From the NCBI GenBank assembly GCA_002309635.1, contig DBXO01000039.1, forward strand, positions 35,353-99,352: a stretch of 64,000 bases of DNA, given 5' to 3'. A model generated the notes under the pieces. It was not told where the DNA came from, searched no databases, and was given only the letters and a program-made list of their open reading frames with translations. Source of the stretch: Ruminococcus flavefaciens. GTDB lineage: Bacteria > Bacillota > Clostridia > Oscillospirales > Ruminococcaceae. The first letter of the stretch is position 1. Every line of letters starts with the position of its first letter. Shown here piece by piece: positions 24,458 through 32,118 of this stretch. Both the position numbers and the translations under genes were made by a program.

Positions 24458-24486
24458 ATTATATCACAGCAATGTTAAAATGTCAC
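24458..24486 (-). promoter_or_regulatory. Promoter of the VanY-type gene
   Basis: On the minus strand GTGACA (24486-24481), 17 bases, TATAAT (24463-24458), 72 bases before the ATG. Confidence 0.75.
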
Positions 24487-24695
24487 GCTATTTTATATAG
24501 TTTCCGCAATTTTTTAACAACTTGACAGATAACGCCATGCGTTTTTGGCATTTTTGACCAAAGGCTGCGCAATAAAAGCGTTTTGAGACATTCGGTCTGT
24601 ATTGGACGACGCCTGTATCGCCCCAGTCACGCCGTTTCCGACTGATATGCAGATGTGTGTATACGCCCCGTCAGCCTGACGGCTGAGGGCTGAAC

Positions 24696-24724
24696 TTGAC
24701 AGGCAGGAGCTAAACGAGTATAAT
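24696..24724 (+). promoter_or_regulatory. Promoter of the solute-binding protein gene
   Basis: Perfect TTGACA (24696-24701), 17-base spacer and perfect TATAAT (24719-24724), 51 bases before the ATG. Confidence 0.93.
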
Positions 24725-24775
24725 AAAGTAGATATGGGCTGCGCAGTCCGCAGCCACTGAAAGGGGCATATATCA

Positions 24776-26143
24776 ATGAATAATATGTGGAGAGCACTCC
24801 CGGCTCTCATAGTTTCTGCGGCTGTTGCAGCCTGCACAGTTTCATGCAATGATAAAAAAGCCAAAAAGCCAGCGGATACAAAGCCGGCGGATACTACCAC
24901 TGCCGCTCAGACAGACGCCGCCACAGTTCCGGTGCCTGATGGCAGCATGGAGATAACATGGCTCGCCGACTACGACCTCAACCGTCCCACAGGCGAACGC
25001 CCCTCGGCTATCGCCATTTTCGAGGACTTTTACGGCGGAAAGGTAAACTATATACAGACTTCACCCGAAAACAAGCTCTCAAGGCTCGAGGAAATGCTCA
25101 ACTCAGGCGATGAGGTGGACATGTTCCCCTACGAGGACGGTATATTCCCCGAGGGCGCGGCGCGGAACCTTTTCCAGCCCCTTGACCCCTACTTTGAGGA
25201 ACTCGGCATGGAGGAGGAAGGTCTCTGGGACGATATGTCGGATATCATCGAAGGCTTCAAATACAAGGATCAGCACTATGTAGTGCCCTATGCGCTTTCC
25301 GAGCCGTATCTGCTCACCTACAGCAGATCCCTTTTCAGCTCACAGGGCATGGAGGATCCGTATACCTTATATAAAGAGGGCAGATGGGACTGGAACGCCC
25401 TGACCACAATGATAAACAGATTCATCGAGACAGAGACCTCAGCTCATCATTTCGGCATCAGCGGCTTCTACGGAGAAGCTATCCTTTCGTCAACAGGTCA
25501 TACCGTTATCGGATTCGACGGGAACAGCTTCACCAACAATATTGCCGACCCCTACATTGAAAGCGCAGAGGCACTTATGAACGACCTCCGGGCAAGGTGG
25601 CTGTACAACAGCTACTGGAGCGATATGTACCTCCACGATCAGAACACCCTGTTCTACTGCTCACGCGACTGGTCACTGCCTATCTCTGACAAGTATGACG
25701 CCGATTACGACCTTATGGTGGTGCCTTTCCCGAATATTCCGGGAGCAGACAAGAAATACATCAACTGCAAGGCAGATGCCCGTATGCTGGTCAGCGGCTC
25801 CACAAAGGGCAGTGCTGTAGCTACATATCTGAAATGCGAGCGTCTTGCCGCAACACAGCTGAAGGATTCCGCAAAGGAAGCAGCTCTGAAAACTATCACC
25901 GAGGAGCAGTACAACGCCATACAGGACTATATTGATCCGTCAAAGGTAACTCCCGTTTTCGATTTCGGCTACGGCATGGGACCGAGAATGTACGGCAGCG
26001 GCAACTACACCTTTGAGACCCGCGGAGTTATGGACAATGTCACCTCCGTGCTCCTTGAAAGCGGAGCTCCCTACAGTAACTGGGAAGACCTCCGGAACAG
26101 CCTCTCGCCTATAATCGATGAGGAACTGACAAAATACAATTGA
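24776..26143 (+). CDS. Extracellular solute-binding lipoprotein (ABC transporter type, no permease nearby)
   Basis: The 455-residue protein has a signal peptide with lipobox TVSC (Cys near residue 24) and a Thr/Ala/Asp spacer. It then has a family 1 sugar-binding-protein-like fold: EITWLADYDL, a Ser/Leu-rich SRLEEMLNSGDEVDMFPYEDG, KDQHYVVPYALSEPYLLTYSR (the hinge strand typical of the family), and RWDWNALTTMINRFIE. The C-terminal third is rich in aromatic residues. Family 1 proteins usually bind oligosaccharides for an ABC importer, but no permease or ATPase gene adjoins it. It stands 0.2 kb before the GH9 cellulases, which suggests cello-oligosaccharide capture (inference). It is a single-gene unit with its own promoter and terminator. 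Confidence 0.88.
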   Translation: MNNMWRALPALIVSAAVAACTVSCNDKKAKKPADTKPADTTTAAQTDAATVPVPDGSMEITWLADYDLNRPTGERPSAIAIFEDFYGGKVNYIQTSPENKLSRLEEMLNSGDEVDMFPYEDGIFPEGAARNLFQPLDPYFEELGMEEEGLWDDMSDIIEGFKYKDQHYVVPYALSEPYLLTYSRSLFSSQGMEDPYTLYKEGRWDWNALTTMINRFIETETSAHHFGISGFYGEAILSSTGHTVIGFDGNSFTNNIADPYIESAEALMNDLRARWLYNSYWSDMYLHDQNTLFYCSRDWSLPISDKYDADYDLMVVPFPNIPGADKKYINCKADARMLVSGSTKGSAVATYLKCERLAATQLKDSAKEAALKTITEEQYNAIQDYIDPSKVTPVFDFGYGMGPRMYGSGNYTFETRGVMDNVTSVLLESGAPYSNWEDLRNSLSPIIDEELTKYN

Positions 26144-26150
26144 CTTCCCG

Positions 26151-26181
26151 CACCTCCGGACTGCGTCCGGAGGTGTTTTTT
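26151..26181 (+). terminator. Terminator after the solute-binding protein gene
   Basis: An 11-bp perfect stem CACCTCCGGAC/GTCCGGAGGTG with loop TGC is followed by six T. Confidence 0.95.
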
Positions 26182-26305
26182 ACGCCTGCGTCACCTGATT
26201 GTAAGTTCCTACAAATGATATGCAGCGTTTTTGATGTATTACACAAAGTTTTGCTGTTTTGTGCGGAATTACATAAAATATTCACAAAATCCATCAAAAA
26301 TATGT

Positions 26306-26311
26306 TATAAT
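26306..26311 (+). promoter_or_regulatory. Probable -10 element of the first GH9 gene
   Basis: A perfect TATAAT lies 48 bases before the ATG. The best upstream match, TTCACA at 26281, is 19 bases away, so the -35 is poor. It could be an activator-dependent promoter. Confidence 0.5.
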
Positions 26312-26359
26312 CATATTACAGAAGCATGGGCTTCAGGATTATTGGAGGGGGTGTTTGAA

Positions 26360-28567
26360 ATGAAGCATTCAAACATTATTATGAAGAAGATCACCGCAGC
26401 TGCGGTATCTGCTGTTGCAGCGATCACCTCGGCTCTGTCGGCAGCTCCCGCTGTCACAGTAAATGCGGCGGATAAGAACTACTACCAGGCGCTGGCCATG
26501 TCGCTGTACATGTACGACGCAAACGCCTGCGGAAAGGGAATAACCGACGGTCCGCTCACATGGAGAGGCGACTGCCACACCTATGACGCCGAGGCGTCCG
26601 TGGGCGACCTTGACGGCTCGCTCAGATCCATTGTAGACCCCGATAACGACGGAAAGGTCGATGTATCCGGAGGTTTTCACGACGCAGGCGACCATATAAA
26701 GTTCAATCTCACTATAGGTTTCGGAATAAGCAGCCTTGCGCTTTCGGACTACCTCAATCCCGGGGTATATGAAAAAGCAGGCTGCAGGGATCACCTTATC
26801 TACGAGCTCAGGTGGGGCGCAGATTACCTTATGAAGACCACTTTCCTCGACAGCTCTGGCAATGTAGCTGCCATAGCTCATGTTGTGGCAAACGGCGGCG
26901 AGGATCACGCCATATGGTCGGCACCCGAGGTGCAGACCTACAAGAGACCTATTTACTGGCTCACCGCAAACAAGAACAACTCCGCAGTATGCTGCGAAAT
27001 GGCAGCAGGACTTGCAGGCACGGCATATGCCGTGAAGAACTCCGACCCCGAATACGCTGAAAAGTGTATCAAATATGCCAAGGCTCTGCTCTCATTCGGT
27101 CAGAAGCATACAGGCAATGAGGGCGGCGGTCTTGCGGACTTCTACGGAACAGAGGCTCAGTATCAGGACGAGGAGGCTCTCGCTCAGGCGTGGCTTTGGC
27201 TCTGCGGCGCAGGTGAAAAGCCCACGAGGGTCCCCAGGAACAAGGACTACGGCGACAGCCAGTACGACGGCTGGGTATACTGCTGGAACAAGGTATGGCA
27301 GGGATATGCAGCTCTTATGTACAAGGCTACTGACGAACAGGCATTCGCTGACGAGCTGAAGGTCGAACTTCAAAGTCAGGGCGACCTTACCTCAGGCTCA
27401 TACAACGCCGACGGCTGGGGAGCTTCACGATACAACTGCGCTAAACAGATGGACGCGCTTGCACTTGCAAAGGGCGACAAGGACGCCGCCTACGCAAAGG
27501 CTGCAAAATACCAGATGGACCATATCCTTGGTGATAACAGTCTCGGCTACAGCTTCCTGCTGGGATACGGCGAAAAGTGGCCTGTCCATATACACCACCG
27601 CGCCGCCAACCCGGGTACGGACGCAAACGGCGCTTCGTCAAATCCCTCCGCAAAGTACACCGCATACGGACTTCTTGTGGGCGGCGACGACAAGAGCGGA
27701 TATCAGGACCAGACGGACAAATACCAGTACACTGAGGGCGCTCTCGATTACAACGGATGCTTTGCCATAGCCTGCGCAGGCGTGGCAGCTCTCTACGGCG
27801 GCGACGCTTCGGCTATGAGCAGTCTTGCAGAAAGCGCAAGCGAAATAAACGCCGGCTTCAAGTTCGGCAGCAATGAGCCCGTTGTTACGACTACGACCAC
27901 TTCGACAGCAACAACGGTTCCCGTATCTACCACTACCACGACTACGACTTCACCTCCCGTGCAGGGCACCACAGTTACCAATTATATGGGCGAATATGTG
28001 AAAAAGGTCATCTCCTATCCCGCAAAGACGGAATATACCGTCGGAGAGGAGCTCGATCTTTCCGGCATCTCATTCGAGGTGCGTTCGGAATACATATGGA
28101 AGAGCGACGACGATTACGGAGCCATATACGGCGAGCCCTATATAGTCGAAAATGTCACTCTTGACCCCGCTTTTGCAGAAATACACGGAAACAACGGCGC
28201 TATATGGCGCGGCGGATCAACAAAGGAGCTCAAACCGGGAAGCTACTTCGTAAACTACGGAAAATCCTTTGAAAGAGACGGCAAGGAGATACATGTAAGC
28301 GGATTAAAGTATTCGATAGTTGTCAAGGCAGCTGATACAAATAAAGTCGCAGGAGATGCCAACTGTGACGGTCAGGTGGATATGTCAGACGCAGTACTTA
28401 TAATGCAGTCACTTGCAAATCCCAATAAGTACGGTCAGAACGGCACCGACGAAAGGCACATAACCGATACCGGCATCAGGAACGCGGACGCAGACGGCAA
28501 CGGCCTGACCAACAATGACGCTCAGGCTATACAGAAGCTGCTCCTCGGTCTTATCACATCATTATAA
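26360..28567 (+). CDS. GH9 endoglucanase with an Ig-like module and C-terminal dockerin
   Basis: This 735-residue secreted cellulase hydrolyses beta-1,4-glucan by inversion. The ATG at 26360 has TGGAGGGGG upstream. A signal peptide (about 1-38) leads into the GH9 domain (about 42-480). That domain has the catalytic-base motif GGFHDAGDHIKFN near residue 103, VHIHHRAANP near 415, and the proton-donor Glu in YTEGALDYNG near 457. A Thr-rich linker (about 509-533) is followed by an Ig-like strand-rich module opening with KTEYTVGEELDLSGI, then a dockerin from about 663 (GDANCDGQVDMSDAVLIMQS; second loop NADADGNGLTNNDA). It should be a cellulosome subunit. Confidence 0.95.
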   Translation: MKHSNIIMKKITAAAVSAVAAITSALSAAPAVTVNAADKNYYQALAMSLYMYDANACGKGITDGPLTWRGDCHTYDAEASVGDLDGSLRSIVDPDNDGKVDVSGGFHDAGDHIKFNLTIGFGISSLALSDYLNPGVYEKAGCRDHLIYELRWGADYLMKTTFLDSSGNVAAIAHVVANGGEDHAIWSAPEVQTYKRPIYWLTANKNNSAVCCEMAAGLAGTAYAVKNSDPEYAEKCIKYAKALLSFGQKHTGNEGGGLADFYGTEAQYQDEEALAQAWLWLCGAGEKPTRVPRNKDYGDSQYDGWVYCWNKVWQGYAALMYKATDEQAFADELKVELQSQGDLTSGSYNADGWGASRYNCAKQMDALALAKGDKDAAYAKAAKYQMDHILGDNSLGYSFLLGYGEKWPVHIHHRAANPGTDANGASSNPSAKYTAYGLLVGGDDKSGYQDQTDKYQYTEGALDYNGCFAIACAGVAALYGGDASAMSSLAESASEINAGFKFGSNEPVVTTTTTSTATTVPVSTTTTTTTSPPVQGTTVTNYMGEYVKKVISYPAKTEYTVGEELDLSGISFEVRSEYIWKSDDDYGAIYGEPYIVENVTLDPAFAEIHGNNGAIWRGGSTKELKPGSYFVNYGKSFERDGKEIHVSGLKYSIVVKAADTNKVAGDANCDGQVDMSDAVLIMQSLANPNKYGQNGTDERHITDTGIRNADADGNGLTNNDAQAIQKLLLGLITSL

Positions 28568-28589
28568 GATACATATTCCCCATGATTTT

Positions 28590-28624
28590 CCGCGCAGAGC
28601 ATGTCTTTGCGCGGATATCTTTTT
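28590..28624 (+). terminator. Terminator after the first GH9 gene
   Basis: CCGCGCA/TGCGCGG (7 bp, loop of 11) is followed by ATATCTTTTT. Confidence 0.75.
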
Positions 28625-28741
28625 GTATAGGCTTCTGCACAATAAATTATAGTGATAGTACACAATGAAGCGAAGCCTTTTTTGCGCACTATGCTGAAAA
28701 TGTGGATTTCTTCCTGTATTTCACCAAATTGTAATATTTTT

Positions 28742-28784
28742 GTTACCGTTTTGTAACCAACTTTTCCCCTAAACCCTGTATAAT
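28742..28784 (+). promoter_or_regulatory. Inverted repeat and -10 element before the second GH9 gene
   Basis: TATAAT at 28779-28784 is 51 bases before the ATG, but no good -35 lies 16-18 bases upstream. In that place is the inverted repeat GTTAC-N6-GTAAC (28742-28757), which may be an activator or repressor site. The combination of a strong -10, a missing -35 and a palindrome suggests regulated cellulase expression. Confidence 0.45.
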
Positions 28785-28834
28785 ATATCTTAAGGCATAT
28801 TATAGGCAAAATACTTTGAAAGAAGAGTGATAAC

Positions 28835-31528
28835 ATGATCAAATTCAAAAGGCTGAAATCAGCCATCATCAGCAGCGCAGTTGCTATGTCAGCATTTGTT
28901 TCACCTCTTACAGCGGTGACCCCCTCTCTCTCGGCAAATGCAGCAGACGGCGACAACTACGCTAAGCTCCTTCAGTATTCCCTCTATTTCTATGACGCAA
29001 ATATGTGCGGCGACAATTCGGACTGCGCACTCTCATGGAGAGGCAACTGCCACATGAACGACGAAGTTCCCGGCGGTTTCCACGACGCAGGCGACCACGC
29101 TATGTTCGGTCAGCCTCAGGGCTACACAGCTGCAACTCTCGGCTGGGCTTACTATGAGTTCAAGGACGCATTCGACTCAACAGGCCAGACTGCACATCTC
29201 AAACTTATAACAGACAAGTTCGCAAAGTTCTTCCGTGACGCTACAGTCCTCAGCGGTGATAACGTTCAGAAGGTACTTATCGAAAAAGGCGAAGGAAATA
29301 CAGACCACCAGTACTGGGGCGCTCCCGAGTCACAGGGTGACAGAGGACGCATGCTCTGGTCCACAGGCGGCGCTGCAAACGTAACTGCCGAATACGCAGC
29401 AGCTCTTGCAGCAAACTATGTAAACTTCAAGAATCCCGATGACCTCAAGTACGCTAAGGCTCTCTACAACTTCTCAAAGCAGAATCCCGCAACTTACTCT
29501 TGTGAGTTCTACGGCAGCGGTGAGAGCGGATCAAAGGACGAGCTCGCATGGGCAGCAGGCTGGCTCTACCTTGCAACCAAGGACGAGGGATATCTCAATG
29601 ACCTCAAGAACGGACCTCTCGGCTACTGGGTAATGAACTGGGAGAACGTTGCACTCGGTGCAGGCGTACTTCTTGGCTCTATCACAGGCGACTGGTCACA
29701 CGCTCCCGAGCTTGGAAACCTTTCAGGCGACGGATATAAATTCTACGACAAGTGGGGCTCGGCAAGACACAACGCTACAGCTCAGATGTGCTCACTCGTA
29801 GCTGCAAAGCACGGCAAGGGCGACGCAGGCTGGGCAAAGGGCCAGATGCAGTACCTCACAGGCGACAAGGCTTTCGCTAACGGTCAGTCCTACTGTCTCG
29901 TCTGCGGCTTCAAGCCCAACGCTTCAAAGAATCCTCACCACAGAGCAGCTTCAGGCACAAACAGTGCAGCTGAGTCAAACGACGGCGTACAGAACAAGTA
30001 CACACTCATAGGCGCTCTCTGCGGCGGTCCTACAGACGCTAACGGCTCTTACAGAGACGTTCGTTCAGACTACGTAAGCAACGAGGTAGCTTGTGACTAC
30101 AACGCAGGCTTCGTCGGTGCAGCAGCAGGTCTCTACAGCGCTTACAAGACAGGCTCTATCGAAACAAGCATTGAGGGCGTAACAAAGATATACAACGGCA
30201 GCGGCAGCTCTTCCAGCGGAAATCAGCAGCCCCCCGTACAGCAGACAACAGCTCCTTCAAATAACAATACACCTGCTACAACAACACCTCAGAACAACTA
30301 TAATCCGCCTACAACAACAGCTCCTTCAAACGGCAGCGGCAATTCTTCTTCATCATCAGGCAGCGGAAAGACTCTTCTTCCTTCAGATATGAAGGTCGAC
30401 ACAGAGATCGGTGATGACAAGGAGATCAACAACTACGCCGAGTTCAGTCCTAACGGTGCAAAGAAGGCTACACTTTACCTCAAGGTAAACACAAGCGATA
30501 CAGAGGTATCCGGCGGCTTCGGTACATGGAACGGCGAGTGGTTACAGGAAGAATTCTCAGGCGTTAAGATCAACTCGGACAAGACTGTAGCTATCGATTA
30601 CAATATTCCTTCAAACGTAGGACAGACTGTAAAGGCTATGGTTTGGTGGCCTCACGGTAACGGCGTTACTATCGAAAAGATAGTTCTCGACGGCGATTCA
30701 TCAGGCAATACCGCAGGCTCAAGCAGCAGCGGCAACGGAAACAGCTCAAGCAGCTCAGGAAACAGCAGCTCAAGCAGCTCAAGCAGCAGCTCTTCATCAA
30801 ACGGTGATACAGTCCTCACATCAAAGGACATGACTGTTGATACAGAGATCGGCGATGACAAAAAGGTAAACAACTACGCAGAGTTCAAGCACAACGGTGC
30901 TAAGTCCGCTACACTTTACCTCAAGGTTAATTCAAGCGACACAGAGGTTTCAGGTGCATTCGGCACATGGAACGGCGAGTGGGTACAGAAGGACTTCGAG
31001 GCTGTAAAGGTAGGCGCTGACAAGACAGTTGCTATCGACTACAACATTCCTTCAGACGCAGGCGCAACCATCAAGGCTATGGTATTCTGGCCTCACGGTG
31101 ACGATGTAACTATCGAGAAGGTAGTTCTCCACGGCAGCGCTTCAAGCAGCTCAGGCAGCAGCAATACTCCTGCTACTACTACAACAAAGCCTGTTGTTAC
31201 AACTACAACAACCACAACAACAAGACCTCCGGAGACAACAGCTCCCGCTACAACTCAGCCCCAGCAGATCGACAGACCTACACTTCTCGGTGACTCCAAC
31301 TGCGACGGCAACGTAGATCTTTCAGATGCAGTTCTCATCATGCAGGCTCTTGCTAACCCCAACAAGTACGGCAAGCAGGGTACTGCACAGCTCCACATCA
31401 CAGAGCAGGGCTGGATCAACGCAGACGTACATCAGAAGGGCAACGGCGTTTCCACAAACGACGCTCTCGCAATTCAGATGAAGCTTCTCGGACTTATCAG
31501 CGGTTTCCCGATCAACGTTCTTAACTGA
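28835..31528 (+). CDS. GH9 endoglucanase with two tandem carbohydrate-binding-like modules and a dockerin
   Basis: The 897-residue secreted enzyme has a signal peptide (about 1-35) and a GH9 domain (about 38-440) with VPGGFHDAGDHAMF near 80, PHHRAASG near 370 and the catalytic Glu in VSNEVACDYNAGF near 416. A Gln/Pro/Thr/Asn-rich linker is followed by two about 110-residue modules (about 512-622 and 658-767) that are close copies: each has MxVDTEIGDDK, NNYAEF, FGTWNGEW and IDYNIPS. They are separated by a Ser-rich linker. Two tandem modules behind a GH9 resemble the CBM79 arrangement described for R. flavefaciens, though the family is not confirmed here. The dockerin starts near 818; its second loop is one residue longer than usual. 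Confidence 0.94.
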   Translation: MIKFKRLKSAIISSAVAMSAFVSPLTAVTPSLSANAADGDNYAKLLQYSLYFYDANMCGDNSDCALSWRGNCHMNDEVPGGFHDAGDHAMFGQPQGYTAATLGWAYYEFKDAFDSTGQTAHLKLITDKFAKFFRDATVLSGDNVQKVLIEKGEGNTDHQYWGAPESQGDRGRMLWSTGGAANVTAEYAAALAANYVNFKNPDDLKYAKALYNFSKQNPATYSCEFYGSGESGSKDELAWAAGWLYLATKDEGYLNDLKNGPLGYWVMNWENVALGAGVLLGSITGDWSHAPELGNLSGDGYKFYDKWGSARHNATAQMCSLVAAKHGKGDAGWAKGQMQYLTGDKAFANGQSYCLVCGFKPNASKNPHHRAASGTNSAAESNDGVQNKYTLIGALCGGPTDANGSYRDVRSDYVSNEVACDYNAGFVGAAAGLYSAYKTGSIETSIEGVTKIYNGSGSSSSGNQQPPVQQTTAPSNNNTPATTTPQNNYNPPTTTAPSNGSGNSSSSSGSGKTLLPSDMKVDTEIGDDKEINNYAEFSPNGAKKATLYLKVNTSDTEVSGGFGTWNGEWLQEEFSGVKINSDKTVAIDYNIPSNVGQTVKAMVWWPHGNGVTIEKIVLDGDSSGNTAGSSSSGNGNSSSSSGNSSSSSSSSSSSSNGDTVLTSKDMTVDTEIGDDKKVNNYAEFKHNGAKSATLYLKVNSSDTEVSGAFGTWNGEWVQKDFEAVKVGADKTVAIDYNIPSDAGATIKAMVFWPHGDDVTIEKVVLHGSASSSSGSSNTPATTTTKPVVTTTTTTTTRPPETTAPATTQPQQIDRPTLLGDSNCDGNVDLSDAVLIMQALANPNKYGKQGTAQLHITEQGWINADVHQKGNGVSTNDALAIQMKLLGLISGFPINVLN

Positions 31529-31544
31529 CAAAATATAAGCTTAA

Positions 31545-31578
31545 AGAGGGTGCGATAATACCGCACCCTCTTGTTTTT
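31545..31578 (+). terminator. Terminator after the second GH9 gene
   Basis: A 10-bp stem AGAGGGTGCG/CGCACCCTCT with a 7-base loop, then TTGTTTTT. Confidence 0.9.
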
Positions 31579-31666
31579 CACGCTGCTTACTCCCGTCCCG
31601 AAACAGACTTGTACGTTTTTACCAATTTTAAACGCTATTTTTGTCTTGCTTTTTCGTGATAAACCC

Positions 31667-31695
31667 TTGCAAATACTTTCTTTCTGTGATATAAT
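31667..31695 (+). promoter_or_regulatory. Promoter of secG
   Basis: TTGCAA (31667-31672), 17 bases, TATAAT (31690-31695), 65 bases before the ATG. Confidence 0.85.
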
Positions 31696-31760
31696 AGTAA
31701 AGCTAATTGAAATATTTCGGCTAATGCCGTAAATCATACTTACTATTCGGAGGTAATTTT

Positions 31761-32018
31761 ATGCAAACTTTAGAGATCATCGGCGGAGTAGTTATACTCG
31801 TCATCAGCCTTATCACTATTATTCTCTGCCTTTCACAGGAGCAGAAGTCACAGGACAGCATGACAGCAGCTCTCACAGGTGCAAGTGCCGATTCATTCTA
31901 CGGTAAGAACGAGGGCAGAACAAAAGAGGCTATTCTTTCTAAGATCACAAGAACTCTTTCGATACTCCTCTTTATTGTTGTGCTTGCAGTAAACATAATA
32001 CCGATCTTCAAGAAGTAA
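31761..32018 (+). CDS. secG: Preprotein translocase subunit SecG
   Basis: SecG is a small membrane subunit of the SecYEG channel. The 85-residue protein has two hydrophobic segments (about 4-24 and 63-82) joined by a polar loop with QEQKSQDSMTAALTGASADSFYGKN, which matches the SecG loop pattern of Gln/Ser then a Gly-aromatic ending. A basic KNEGRTKEAILSKITR follows. The gene order secG-rnr is common in Firmicutes and supports the call. CGGAGG precedes the ATG. Confidence 0.93.
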   Translation: MQTLEIIGGVVILVISLITIILCLSQEQKSQDSMTAALTGASADSFYGKNEGRTKEAILSKITRTLSILLFIVVLAVNIIPIFKK

Positions 32019-32024
32019 TCAATT

Positions 32025-32058
32025 GCCCTGTGACCAAGGTCATGGGGCTTTGCTTTTA
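32025..32058 (+). terminator. Hairpin after secG (weak terminator)
   Basis: GCCCTGTGACC pairs with GGTCATGGGGC (11 bp with two G-U pairs, loop AA) and is followed by TTTGCTTTTATT. It may partly end secG transcripts ahead of rnr. Confidence 0.6.
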
Positions 32059-32098
32059 TTGCCGGTATTTGTATGATACTCGGAAACCATACCGGCAA
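32059..32098 (+). promoter_or_regulatory. Perfect 10-bp hairpin just before the rnr ribosome site
   Basis: TTGCCGGTAT (32059-32068) pairs exactly with ATACCGGCAA (32089-32098) around a 20-base loop, 20 bases before the rnr ATG. It has no T-run, so it is not a terminator; it could affect rnr mRNA stability or translation. Confidence 0.5.
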
Positions 32099-32118
32099 CT
32101 GTAATTAAGGAGACTTTT

